NCBI GenBank assembly: GCA_964497585.1
Contig: CAZCDS010000025.1
Span: 21,790 to 85,789, forward strand
Reading direction: 5' to 3'
Origin: CAZCDS01 sp964497585
GTDB taxonomy: Bacteria > Desulfobacterota > Desulfomonilia > Desulfomonilales > Desulfomonilaceae
Length of the DNA stretch: 64,000 bases
The position numbers were made by a program, and so were the translations under genes. Positions 42,941-51,852 of this stretch are shown piece after piece. Each line of letters starts with the position of its first letter. Position 1 is the first letter of the stretch. The notes beneath the pieces are model-generated. The model searched no databases. It was not told where the DNA came from and saw nothing but the letters and a program-made list of their open reading frames with translations.

Positions 42941-44038
42941 ATGACCAAGAGGGATTACTACGAAGTGCTCGAAGTAGACCGGAGCGCGTCGTCTGACCAG
43001 ATAAAGAAGGCCTATCGTAAACTCGCGCTTCAGTACCATCCGGACCGCAACCCCGGCGACAAGCAAGCGGAAGAGAAGTTCAAGGAAGCAGCAGAAGCGT
43101 ACGAGGTCCTGAGCAACGGAGAAAAGCGGCAGCTCTATGATCGGTTCGGACATGCGGGTCTTCAGCAGACCGGATTCACTGGATTCAGGGATTTCGACGA
43201 CATCTTTTCATCTTTTGGTGACATATTCGAGGAGTTTTTCGGGTTTGGCTCGGGGAGGGGCCGAAGCAAGGGTGTTCGCCGAGGCGCGGACCTGAGGTAC
43301 GATCTAACCATTGACTTCATGGATGCCTTCCATGGCAAAGAGATGGAAGTCGAAGTCACCAAGCACGAATTCTGTGACGCCTGCGGTGGAAGCGGCTGTA
43401 AGGACGGAACTCAGCCAGCGGTCTGCAGCACCTGTGGGGGAAGAGGACAGGTGACCCGATCCCAGGGCTTCTTTTCAATCAGCACAACCTGCCCTTCCTG
43501 CCAGGGGAGCGGCACGGTCATAACGGACCCCTGCCCCGCGTGCCGCGGACGAGGACGCGCCCCGAAGACCAAGAAACTGGCCCTCAAGATACCTCCGGGA
43601 GTTGACACCGGAGCGCGACTGAGGCTCCAGGGCGAAGGAGAGCCAGGTGACCTGGGAGGCCCTCCCGGAGACCTCTATGTATTTCTCGAAGTTGAGGAAC
43701 ACGAGTTCTTTCGCCGACAGGGCGATGATATCATCGTAGCGGTGCCCATAGGATATAGCCTCGCGGTGCTGGGCGGCGAGCTGGAGGTACCCACGCTCGA
43801 GGGAACGGACACGCTCACCGTGCCGAAGGGAACCGCTTCCGGACAGGATTTCAGGTTGCCACGCAAGGGCATGCCGAGGCTGCGGGGCCGCGGACGAGGG
43901 GACCTCGTCGTGGTGGTCTACATTGACGTACCCACGAAAGTAAGCGCAGAACAAGAGGACATCCTCCGCAAGTTGGCGGAAATAGAGGGCTCGAACGTGA
44001 GGTCCAAGAAGAAGGGGCTTTTTTCACGGAAAAAGTAG
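42941..44038 (+). CDS. dnaJ: Chaperone DnaJ (type I)
   Basis: 365 residues from ATG 42941 (a frame to 42920 lacks a site). J domain with HPD at 33-35 (YHPDRNPGD) and DYYEVLEVDRSAS. Gly/Phe-rich linker FGDIFEEFFGFGSGRGRS. Zinc centre with four CxxCxGxG motifs: CDACGGSGC, CSTCGGRG, CPSCQGSG, CPACRGRG. The peptide-binding C-terminal domains follow. The end is basic (KKKGLFSRKK). Co-chaperone that stimulates DnaK. dnaK and grpE are not adjacent, so this may be a second copy or an isolated one. Confidence 0.95.
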   Translation: MTKRDYYEVLEVDRSASSDQIKKAYRKLALQYHPDRNPGDKQAEEKFKEAAEAYEVLSNGEKRQLYDRFGHAGLQQTGFTGFRDFDDIFSSFGDIFEEFFGFGSGRGRSKGVRRGADLRYDLTIDFMDAFHGKEMEVEVTKHEFCDACGGSGCKDGTQPAVCSTCGGRGQVTRSQGFFSISTTCPSCQGSGTVITDPCPACRGRGRAPKTKKLALKIPPGVDTGARLRLQGEGEPGDLGGPPGDLYVFLEVEEHEFFRRQGDDIIVAVPIGYSLAVLGGELEVPTLEGTDTLTVPKGTASGQDFRLPRKGMPRLRGRGRGDLVVVVYIDVPTKVSAEQEDILRKLAEIEGSNVRSKKKGLFSRKK

Positions 44039-44305
44039 GTCGCCTTCGTTTGGCTTCTTGCGGAAAAAAGAACACGCTGTTTCCAAGGTCCTCGGTCCCG
44101 CGCTATGAAGCGCCGGCAATCCTGACTGGCGGGAGAAACTCCGCACAACTTCAACGTCTTGTGCTTCCCGGACGTGTGAGTGCTACGTCGTTTTTATAGC
44201 CAAAGCTCTCTATTCGGTGATTGCCCCAACCTTGCGCGAAGCGCTCGCTGAAGCGACTCTGTTCACGGCTGCGTCCTGTCTGTGGCTGTGGGGGCGGCCC
44301 TAATG
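44039..44305. other. Non-coding stretch after dnaJ
   Basis: No gene seen. Part of a 556-base gap to the radical SAM array; the remainder contains the array's candidate promoter at 44306-44334 and a long leader. Confidence 0.4.
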
Positions 44306-44334
44306 TTGACGCTGTCGGAGGTAGGTGCTATAGC
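44306..44334 (+). promoter_or_regulatory. Candidate sigma70 promoter of the radical SAM array
   Basis: TTGACG (44306-44311), 17-bp spacer, TATAGC (44329-44334). It would give a leader of about 255 nt before the gene at 44595. No known riboswitch pattern, including cobalamin, was recognised in that leader. Confidence 0.4.
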
Positions 44335-44594
44335 TGTGGGAACCGGATTCACATTTCGCCTACCACGGATTGATGCGCCGCCGTTGTTGGGAAGTGTCCG
44401 GCTGGAGGCGACGAGCACGATGAGTCGGGCGGTGATCAGGATGTGGAACTCTGACAATTGTCAATCGGCGCATCCTGCTGAGCGGAGATCCACCGCTATG
44501 AGACCGTAATAGCAGAGGGTCGATAGGGACATCGAAAGGCAAAGGGTCCGTGAGATCACCGACGCGGTGGCAGCGTGACGGAGGTGCTTGATAT

Positions 44595-46160
44595 ATGCGG
44601 GTTCTACTCATTAGTCCACAAACAGGACTGTCATTCTGGACGCTACCGAAGGCCCTCCGACTCACGGGCAAGAAGGCGTTCAATCCACCGCTCGGCCTCA
44701 TCACGGTTGCCGCGCTTCTTCCTCCTGAATGGCCTTTGCAGCTGGTTGATCTCCGGGTCCGCAATGTCACGGACGACGACTGGTACTGGGCCGACATGGT
44801 CATGATTTCGGGGAACCTCGGGCATCGGCCGAGCATGCTGGAACTGGTCGGGGAAGCAAAGAAAAGAGGAAAACCGGTTACGGTCGGCGGAGTATACCCC
44901 ACCGCGCTTCCGGAAGAACTGCTCGACGCGGGGGTGGACTTCGTCGTGAGAGGCGAAGGTGAGAACACCGTTCCCCTTTTGCTGGAGGCGTTCAAAGGAG
45001 GAAAAACAGGAGGGATCATCGAGAACGGGGAGTACCCCGACCTGGCCACGTCGCCGGTTCCTCGTTACGATCTTCTCAATCGGGACCACTATCATTACGC
45101 CTTGCTCCAAACATCGCGTGGGTGCCCGTTCAAGTGCGAGTTCTGCGACATCATCAGTATCTACGGGCCCAAGCCGAGACACAAATCACCTGATCAGGTC
45201 ATCGCGGAGCTGGATAGTCTTTATCGGCTCGGCTGGAGGGGGACGATCTTCGTCGCGGACGACAATTTCGTCGGGAGCAAGAAACATGCCCGAGCCAAAC
45301 TGGAGAAGGTCACGGCATGGCAGAAGCGTATGGGAGAACCCTTCGCATTCTGCACCCAGGCCTCCGTGGACCTTGGCCAGGATCTGGAGCTGATCGACCT
45401 GATGACCGCCGCCAATTTCGGCGACATCACCGTAGGTGTGGAATCGCCGTCCGAAGAGGTTCTAGCGCAAACCCGGAAGTACCAGAACATTCGGAACCCA
45501 CTGATGGAGTCCCTCGCCAACATCAACAAGAACGGCCTGCCGGTGTTGGCCACCTTCATTATGGGCTTTGACGGAGAGAAAAAAGGAATAGGTGATCGTA
45601 TCTGCGCCTTTGTCGAAGAAGCCAATCTACCTGTGGCGATGATCAGCACCCTTTGGGCTTTCCCAAGGACAGCCCTTTGGGATCGCCTGAAAAGCGAAGG
45701 AAGGCTTATTGAAACAAAGCACACAGGCGACGATTTTATCGGTGGCGATTTCAACTTCGTGCCGAGCCGTCCTGAATCGGAGATAGTGGAAGAACTCGTC
45801 GGCGTCTGGGACTATCTCTATGAGCCATCGCGTTTCTTGGGACGCGCCTACCGGCACTTCCTGGCCATGCGTCCCACCCGCAGAGCCATTGCGATCAATC
45901 AAGGGCAATCCCCGCCGGACACAGGGAAGAGCGCCAAGACTCCTCTACGGGAGAGTTTGCGTCGCATGAGAGCTTTTGCCATGCTCGTGTGGCATCACGG
46001 CATCCGTTCCTCTCACAGACGTCAATTCTGGAATCAATTCTTTGGGATACTGAGGGAGAACCCGAGCCGCGCAAATCAATATTTCATAATCCTAGGTTAC
46101 GGCTTGGATCTGTTCACTATCAGGGAAATGCTTCTGAAACGATACCGGTCGGACGGTTGA
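44595..46160 (+). CDS. Cobalamin-binding radical SAM protein, DUF4070/HpnP-like, copy A
   Basis: 521 residues; GGAGGTGC site. N-terminal B12-type domain (~1-140) with the family pattern PPLGLITVAALLPPEW and VVRGEGENTVPLLLEA. Radical SAM core with CPFKCEFCD (Cys 177, 181, 184). Then VADDNFVGSKKHA and the C-terminal DUF4070 region (RTALWDRLKSEGRL, YLYEPSRFLGRAYRHFLAMRPTRRA). This is the architecture of HpnP, which methylates hopanoids at C-2 using methylcobalamin; here the substrate is unknown. Its loop MVMISGNLGHRPSM differs from copies C and D (AMIVQQES / SMFIQKDR), so it may have diverged in cobalamin or substrate handling. Confidence 0.85.
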   Translation: MRVLLISPQTGLSFWTLPKALRLTGKKAFNPPLGLITVAALLPPEWPLQLVDLRVRNVTDDDWYWADMVMISGNLGHRPSMLELVGEAKKRGKPVTVGGVYPTALPEELLDAGVDFVVRGEGENTVPLLLEAFKGGKTGGIIENGEYPDLATSPVPRYDLLNRDHYHYALLQTSRGCPFKCEFCDIISIYGPKPRHKSPDQVIAELDSLYRLGWRGTIFVADDNFVGSKKHARAKLEKVTAWQKRMGEPFAFCTQASVDLGQDLELIDLMTAANFGDITVGVESPSEEVLAQTRKYQNIRNPLMESLANINKNGLPVLATFIMGFDGEKKGIGDRICAFVEEANLPVAMISTLWAFPRTALWDRLKSEGRLIETKHTGDDFIGGDFNFVPSRPESEIVEELVGVWDYLYEPSRFLGRAYRHFLAMRPTRRAIAINQGQSPPDTGKSAKTPLRESLRRMRAFAMLVWHHGIRSSHRRQFWNQFFGILRENPSRANQYFIILGYGLDLFTIREMLLKRYRSDG

Positions 46161-46260
46161 CGAATCCTCTCCGTCGATGCTGATCATGAGAACGAGAACA
46201 TCGTAACCGGTTCGGTACCGTTTGGTTATACCAGGAGTTTGTGGCCGAGAGTCGGAACTG

Positions 46261-47132
46261 ATGAAAGCGCTGCTGATTGTATCCTGAGTTTCCCGCCTCT
46301 TCGTACTGGACGATGGATGAGATGTGCCGCATGACGCAAACCGGGCGCTCTTCCCTCCTTTCGGCCTCGCCACACCCGCAGCCCTGCTGTAAGCTGAGAG
46401 AGAGCTTCGGCTGGTAACCTCAACACCCGTAGCATCGCAGACGACGACTGGCAGTGGGTCGATCTGGTCGTGATCCCGTCCATGATCGTGCAAGCTGAGT
46501 CCTTGATCGCCTTCGTAAGAGAGGCCAAGAGGAGAGGCAAGACGGTAGTCGCCGGCGGGTCTTACCCTACGTCGGCGCCGGAACCGGCCTTGGAGGTGGG
46601 ATGCGATTTCCTCGTTCGCGGAGAGGGTGACATCATTCCGACGCTTGTCGAGGTCGTGGAAAGAGGAGATACCGGTGCGGCCCGAACGGGAAATTATGCG
46701 GGAATTCACCGACGCGTGTGATTGTCTTTGTGAGCCCTCCCGCTTTCTGGCATAAGCCTACCGCTGCTACGCGAATATGCGACCCACGGTGCCCTGGGGC
46801 TTGAGCGGAAAAACCTTTTGCCCGGAAAAGGACCCACCATGATTCAGCGACCGGAGGTAGCATGGCTCAATTTACGAGGTTTTGCGTTCCTTCTGTGGTG
46901 GCACGACTTTCGGCTCGGCACCGCCAGGCAGGTCTGGAGACAATCGTTCGGGATGCGGATGAAGAATCCGAGCCGCCTGATGGCTTATCTCAACGCGTAT
47001 GCAATCGGTGCGAGCATGATTCGGCGTCGGTCCGGTATCCGGGCAGGCGTGGAGGGGTTCGGGCAGGATCATTATTCGGATCTCCCTCAGCCTGTGAAGT
47101 CAAGCACGGGCCCGATTTCGAGCCGCGGCTAA
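46261..47132 (+). pseudogene. Decayed cobalamin radical SAM protein, copy B, core deleted
   Basis: Starts like copies C/D (MKALLI), then frameshifts through the region equivalent to PEFPxSSYWTM. The B12-domain part is still readable (SMIVQAESLIAFVREAKRRG, GGSYPTSAPEPALEVG, DFLVRGEGDIIPTLVEVVERG). It then jumps near 46680 straight to the C-terminal DUF4070 part (RPEREIMREFTDACDCLCEPSRFL, then a stop, AYRCYANMRPT). About 220 residues, including all radical SAM cysteines, are gone. The C-terminal end matches copy C most closely. Dead gene. Confidence 0.88.
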
Positions 47133-47354
47133 GGCAACCACAGGGACTCTGCCCGGATGTCCCGAATTACTCTGTGATCCAGGAGTTTCCAAAACTTTTC
47201 GTGGTGAACCACGAGGTCCGGCGAATTTTGTTCACAGGAGAATCGTTTGATATTATGAGAAACGTGCTATAGAATAACTTCTTTTTGAAGATGACAGGCG
47301 TGAATCGGTAATTGTTCAGCCATATCAAGATGTTGCTCTCGAAAGCCCTAGTGA

Positions 47355-48998
47355 ATGAAAGCATTATTGATCAATCCTGAGTTTCCTTCATCCTCCTATT
47401 GGACAATGAAGGAAACGTGCCGCAGCCGACTGAGCAAAACGCTCCTGCCGCCTCTGGGACTCCTTACGGTCGCCGCTCTTCTGCCCCCCGACTGGGAGCT
47501 CCGCCTCGTTGACTTGAACGTTCGAGCCGTCTCCGATGAGGAGTGGCAATGGGCCGACCTCGTTCTGCTTACGGCCATGATCGTGCAACAGGAGTCCCTG
47601 TTTCACCTCATTCGAGAAGCGAAGGACAGAGGGAAAAAGGTCGTGACGGGTGGACCCTATCCCACCTCGGCGCCCGATCCGATTCTGGAGGCGGGCTCCG
47701 ATTTTCTTGTCAAGGGAGAGGGCGAGATCACGATTCCGATGCTCGTCGATGCGATTGAAAGAGGTGAGGCCGGCGCAGTAATTGAGAAGGTTGAACGGCC
47801 TGACATGACCGGATCCCCGGTTCCTCGGTTTGATCTCCTCAATTTTCGGGATTACGTGGGCATGGCGCTCCAGACGGCAAGAGGTTGTCCCTTTGACTGC
47901 GAATTCTGTGACATCATCAACCTCTTCGGACGTAGCGCTCGCCACAAGACACCGGATCAGGTGATCGAGGAGTTGGAGAGACTTTTCAGGCTCGGATGGT
48001 GGGGAACGGTCTTTGTAAGCGATGACAACTTCATCGGAAGCAGGAAGCACGCTCGGGATCTCCTCGAGATACTGATACCGTGGAGCAAACGTCACGGGGA
48101 GCCCTTCGACTTCTGGACACAAGTATCGGTCAATCTTGGCAGGGATCCGGAAATTATCGACCTGATGACGGCAGCCAACTTTTCACACGTATTCGTCGGG
48201 ATAGAAACTCCCGACGAGGAGGTGCTCAAGCGCAACCGCAAGTTCCAGAACATCTGGAATCCGCTTGTGGACTCCATGAGGACGATCAATGAGAACGGGC
48301 TTTCCATAATGGGAAGCTTTGTCATAGGGTTCGACGATGAACAGAAAGGCGCCGGAGAGCGCATTTGCGCGTTTGTCCAAGAGACGAACATCCCCATGGT
48401 AATGTTGAACACCCTTCAGGCGACCCCCAACACGCGGTTGTGGGATCGACTGAAAGCCGAAGGGCGGTTACTCGAAGACAAGACCTCCGGGCAGTCTACC
48501 GGCGGGAGGCTGAACTTCGTCCCGACCCGGCCTGAATCCGAAATTCGGCGGGAATTCGCGGACGCGTGGGACTATCTGTATGAGCCCTCACGCTATCTGG
48601 CGCGCTGCTACCGCTACTACCTGAATATGCGACCAACACGTAGCGCTCAAGGGCTCGAACCGGAAACCGGGGCGCCGCGGGAGCGGCCCGGCATACTTGA
48701 TCGATTGCGCCTGATTCGGCACAGTGTGCGAGGAGTGCTACTGATTCTGTGGTGGTACTGCGTTCGATACCGGACGGCCCGTCAATTCGTGAAGCAACTG
48801 GTCTCGATACGTAAGAGAAAGCCGAGCCGTTTGGTTTCCTATCTCAATTCCTGTGGCCTCGGAATCAGCATGATTCAGCTCCGATCCTCGATCCGCGCGG
48901 GCGCGGAGGGAATCGGACAGGATCGTGATTCGCATTCCCCGTCTGCTGTGAAGTCAACCGCGGCCCCGATTTCCACCCAGAGAGGGATGAAGGCATGA
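47355..48998 (+). CDS. Cobalamin-binding radical SAM protein, DUF4070/HpnP-like, copy C
   Basis: 547 residues. Same architecture as copy A: B12-type domain (LLPPLGLLTVAALLPPDWELRLVDLN), CPFDCEFCD with Cys 178, 182 and 185, VSDDNFIGSRKHARD, VFVGIETPDEEVLKRNRKFQN, and the DUF4070 C-terminus (NTRLWDRLKAEGRL, YLYEPSRYLARCYRYYLNMRPTRS). The C-terminal tail carries ~45 extra polar residues after ISMIQLRSSIRAGAEG. Weak ribosome site. Its ATGA stop/start overlap with copy D shows coupled translation. Confidence 0.85.
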   Translation: MKALLINPEFPSSSYWTMKETCRSRLSKTLLPPLGLLTVAALLPPDWELRLVDLNVRAVSDEEWQWADLVLLTAMIVQQESLFHLIREAKDRGKKVVTGGPYPTSAPDPILEAGSDFLVKGEGEITIPMLVDAIERGEAGAVIEKVERPDMTGSPVPRFDLLNFRDYVGMALQTARGCPFDCEFCDIINLFGRSARHKTPDQVIEELERLFRLGWWGTVFVSDDNFIGSRKHARDLLEILIPWSKRHGEPFDFWTQVSVNLGRDPEIIDLMTAANFSHVFVGIETPDEEVLKRNRKFQNIWNPLVDSMRTINENGLSIMGSFVIGFDDEQKGAGERICAFVQETNIPMVMLNTLQATPNTRLWDRLKAEGRLLEDKTSGQSTGGRLNFVPTRPESEIRREFADAWDYLYEPSRYLARCYRYYLNMRPTRSAQGLEPETGAPRERPGILDRLRLIRHSVRGVLLILWWYCVRYRTARQFVKQLVSIRKRKPSRLVSYLNSCGLGISMIQLRSSIRAGAEGIGQDRDSHSPSAVKSTAAPISTQRGMKA

Positions 48999-50626
48999 GG
49001 GCTCTGTTGATATTTCCTGAATTCCCGGTCTCCTTTTGGAGTTTCAGTGAGTCATGCCGGCTCCGGGGGTGCAAGGCTCTTGGTCCCCCTCTTGGGCTTA
49101 TTACGGTAGCAGCATTGCTGCCGCATGAATGGGACGTGCGGTTGGCCGATCTCAACACACGCGCGTTGACCGAACAAGACTGGCGATGGGCGGACACGGT
49201 TCTGATCTCGTCAATGTTCATACAGAAGGATCGATTGCTGGACCTGACCAGGGAAGCGAAACAAAGGGGAAAAACCGTGGTGGTTGGTGGACCTTACCCC
49301 ACTGCTCTTCCTGAGGAACCGCTGGACGCGGGCGCTGACTTCGTGGTGCGGGGGGAGGGAGAGACCGCCGTTCCCATGCTGCTGGAGGCCATGAGAAACG
49401 GGAAGCCCGGCGTGATCGAAAGCGATGAGAAGCCGGAGATGTCTGCCTCACCCATCCCCCGTTTCGACCTCCTGGAACTGAGTGACTACAACACTATTGC
49501 GATTCAGACCTCACGTGGATGTCCTTTCGATTGTGAATTCTGCGACGTGATCAATCTGTTCGGACGCAAGCCTCGATACAAAAGCCCCGAACAGGTGATT
49601 GCAGAGTTGGAGTCTCTGTACCGACTGGGTGCGAGGGGAGACGTGTTCATCTGCGATGACAACTTCATCGGAAGCAGGAGACACGCCAAGGCGCTTCTCG
49701 AGGCGCTCACCCCCTGGTCCAAAAGCCGAGGAGAACCCTTTGGTTTCATGACCCAGGTCTCAGTCAACCTGGGGCAAGACCTCGAAATGATCGACCTCAT
49801 GACCGAGGCGAACGTGGGGGATGTCTTTATCGGGATAGAGTCTCCGGACGAGAACGTCTTGCAGGCGAGCCACAAGTATCAGAATATCAAGAATCCGCTG
49901 GTGGAATCCGCCGAGAACCTCAACAAGAACGGCATGACCGTCCTGGGCAGCTTCATCATCGGTCTGGACGGGGAGACCAAGGGCGCTGGGGAGCGCATCG
50001 CAGCCTTTGTTGAAAAGACACGTATCCCTATGGCTATGCTTGGCGTGCTCCAGGCTCCTCCCGGCACCGCGCTGTGGCGACGTCTGGAAGGGGAGGGACG
50101 GCTCCGAGATGTCGTCTCGTACCGCGACCACGGTACCTTTTCCTCGCTGAATTATTATCCTCTCCGACCGGAAAAGGAGATCATGGAGGAATATGCCGCC
50201 GCGTGGGAATATCTTTACGAGCCCTCGCGCTGTCTGGAACGAGCCTATCGGTACTACCTGAACATGCGGCCCACCCGTCGCGCCATGGCCATCGCCAAAG
50301 GAGAGTCACCCCCGGATGAAGACATCCCGCAAGAGGGCATGACATCGAGGCGCCGGCGTCAGGAAAAGCGGGCCTTTCTCAAGCTGCTGTGGCGCCACGG
50401 CATCCGTGCAAGCTACCGACGACAGTTCTGGCGACAATTGTTCGGCATATTGAGGCGGAATCCCTCCCGATTTAGATGGTATATGTCGGCCTGTGGCGCG
50501 AGCGAGGACCTCTTCGAAATGCGAAAGACGGTACGCAGGAACGTCGACAGGATCCTCAAGGAACGGGGCCTCGATTCCCAGTCGCCTGACGAGCCTCGGC
50601 AGAGGATAGCGGGAAAGGGCAACTGA
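48995..50626 (+). CDS. Cobalamin-binding radical SAM protein, DUF4070/HpnP-like, copy D
   Basis: 543 residues, overlapping copy C by 4 bases. B12-type domain LGPPLGLITVAALLPHEWDVRLADLN; CPFDCEFCD with Cys 176, 180, 183; DVFICDDNFIGSRRHAKAL; GSFIIGLDGETKGAGERI; C-terminus TALWRRLEGEGRL, YLYEPSRCLERAYRYYLNMRPTRRAMAIAKGESPPD. The C-terminus is closer to copy A here (AMAIAKGESPPD; RRQFWRQLFGILRRNPSR), whereas the B12 domain is closer to C. Nine bases before a hydrogenase maturation protease gene. Confidence 0.85.
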   Translation: MRALLIFPEFPVSFWSFSESCRLRGCKALGPPLGLITVAALLPHEWDVRLADLNTRALTEQDWRWADTVLISSMFIQKDRLLDLTREAKQRGKTVVVGGPYPTALPEEPLDAGADFVVRGEGETAVPMLLEAMRNGKPGVIESDEKPEMSASPIPRFDLLELSDYNTIAIQTSRGCPFDCEFCDVINLFGRKPRYKSPEQVIAELESLYRLGARGDVFICDDNFIGSRRHAKALLEALTPWSKSRGEPFGFMTQVSVNLGQDLEMIDLMTEANVGDVFIGIESPDENVLQASHKYQNIKNPLVESAENLNKNGMTVLGSFIIGLDGETKGAGERIAAFVEKTRIPMAMLGVLQAPPGTALWRRLEGEGRLRDVVSYRDHGTFSSLNYYPLRPEKEIMEEYAAAWEYLYEPSRCLERAYRYYLNMRPTRRAMAIAKGESPPDEDIPQEGMTSRRRRQEKRAFLKLLWRHGIRASYRRQFWRQLFGILRRNPSRFRWYMSACGASEDLFEMRKTVRRNVDRILKERGLDSQSPDEPRQRIAGKGN

Positions 50627-50635
50627 ACACTGACA

Positions 50636-51127
50636 ATGAACGAAGAGAGAATCGTCGTACTCGGCGTGGGCAACACCCTACTCAGGGATGAAGGAATTGG
50701 CGTGCGCGTCGTGGAAGAGCTTGACCGCCGCTTCAGCTTTCCCGAAAACGTTCGTCTGGTGGACGGGGGGACCCAGGGCCTGTGGCTCATACCAACCATC
50801 CAGGAAGCGGATCATCTTATCGTTGTTGACGCGGTACTGGGAAAAGGAAAGGCGGGCGACACGTACCGGCTGGAACGAGATGACCTTCCCAAGGGGCTGA
50901 GAATGAAACAGTCCGCGCACGACAGCGATCTCATCGAGGCGCTTAACCTCTGTGCGTTGATTGATCAAGACCCCGCTTCGGTGGTTGTCATCGGGATCGA
51001 ACCGGACGAAATCGTCCCGATGAACATCGAATTGAGTCCCACGATGGTTGCCAAAATAGACGATCTGGTGGCGCTCGTTCTCGCTGAATTGAGTGCTCTC
51101 GGGGTCGAGATCCAAAAAAAGGTTTGA
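50636..51127 (+). CDS. Hydrogenase maturation protease (HyaD/HoxW type)
   Basis: 163 residues. VLGVGNTLLRDEGIGVRVVEEL is the family start; metal-sensing residues are Glu19, Asp65 (LIVVDAVLGKG) and His95 (SAHDSDLIEALN). These endopeptidases clip the C-terminus of a NiFe-hydrogenase large subunit once nickel is inserted. No hydrogenase structural gene lies within the window, so its target is encoded elsewhere. Sits 9 bp after radical SAM copy D and about 105 bp before the tetraheme cytochrome, suggesting one long transcript. Confidence 0.9.
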   Translation: MNEERIVVLGVGNTLLRDEGIGVRVVEELDRRFSFPENVRLVDGGTQGLWLIPTIQEADHLIVVDAVLGKGKAGDTYRLERDDLPKGLRMKQSAHDSDLIEALNLCALIDQDPASVVVIGIEPDEIVPMNIELSPTMVAKIDDLVALVLAELSALGVEIQKKV

Positions 51128-51232
51128 AATTCCCCGCCCCCCTGTGATATTGAAAAAGGCTGTTTCAAGACGGTTTCCGCCGAAATCCTCGGCATGCTCG
51201 GACAAATCTCTGTTGAAATGGGGAGGACTCCT

Positions 51233-51643
51233 ATGAAGTTGAATGGAAGAGTCGTTCTTGCCCTCGTGCTGGGTATCGCCCTCGCAGCAGCCTTCACCTT
51301 GGCGTACGCTGCGACGAAGATGCCTGAGAAGGATCTGGTCATCAAGTCCGACGTTTTTAAGAAATACAAAAAAAGTCCCGTCGTATTCCCTCATGTGAAG
51401 CACAAGGAACTCAAGTGCACCGTGTGCCATCATGAATACAAGGACGGCAAGAACGTCTGGAAGGAGGGCCAGGAAGTCAAGAAGTGCGGCGCCTGCCACA
51501 AGCTCAAGAAAGAAGGGAAAGTCATAAAGCTGGAGAAGGCGTTTCACAACCGGTGCATCAAGTGCCACAAGAAGTTCAAGAAGGAAAAGAAGAAGACCGG
51601 CCCCACTTCCTGCAGTAAGTGCCATCCCAAGAAAAAGAAGTAA
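51233..51643 (+). CDS. Tetraheme class III cytochrome c (c3/c7-like)
   Basis: 136 residues from ATG 51233 (GGGAGGA site). Signal peptide about 1-26 (ending LAYAATK). Four heme sites: CTVCHH, CGACHK, CIKCHK and CSKCHP. Lysine-rich, as in periplasmic c3 cytochromes that take electrons from hydrogenases. HVKHKELKCTVC provides distal His. Between the hydrogenase protease and the heptaheme-cytochrome b gene, so it is likely part of a hydrogen- or formate-linked periplasmic electron path. A terminator follows at 51685. Confidence 0.9.
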   Translation: MKLNGRVVLALVLGIALAAAFTLAYAATKMPEKDLVIKSDVFKKYKKSPVVFPHVKHKELKCTVCHHEYKDGKNVWKEGQEVKKCGACHKLKKEGKVIKLEKAFHNRCIKCHKKFKKEKKKTGPTSCSKCHPKKKK

Positions 51644-51684
51644 AGAATAGTCCGACGCACAGTCAGAGCTAAGACTCGGCTTTC

Positions 51685-51715
51685 AAGCCCCCTCGCCCGC
51701 GGAGGGGGCTTTTTC
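51685..51715 (+). terminator. Rho-independent terminator after the tetraheme cytochrome
   Basis: Stem AAGCCCCCTC / GAGGGGGCTT with a 7-nt loop, then a T-run (51710-51714). Perfect pairing; ends the radical SAM-protease-cytochrome transcript. Confidence 0.9.
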
Positions 51716-51852
51716 ATTGTCGGACTTTACTCTTGACCACGGCCGGACTCACGGGGTATTAATAAGAGCCCTTCTTTTTTTCCAAGTAACGGCTTTTATA
51801 AGAAAATATGGAACGTTACGTGCGATGCCTCGCTCAGGGAAAGGAGTTGTCG

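Noticed and set aside
44335..44594. Possible cobalamin riboswitch upstream of the B12-dependent radical SAM array
   Set aside because: No B12-box or other conserved core could be found in the leader by eye.
44595..50626. A complete hopanoid biosynthesis operon
   Set aside because: Only HpnP-like proteins are present; no cyclase or other hpn gene is in the window, and the substrate cannot be read from sequence.
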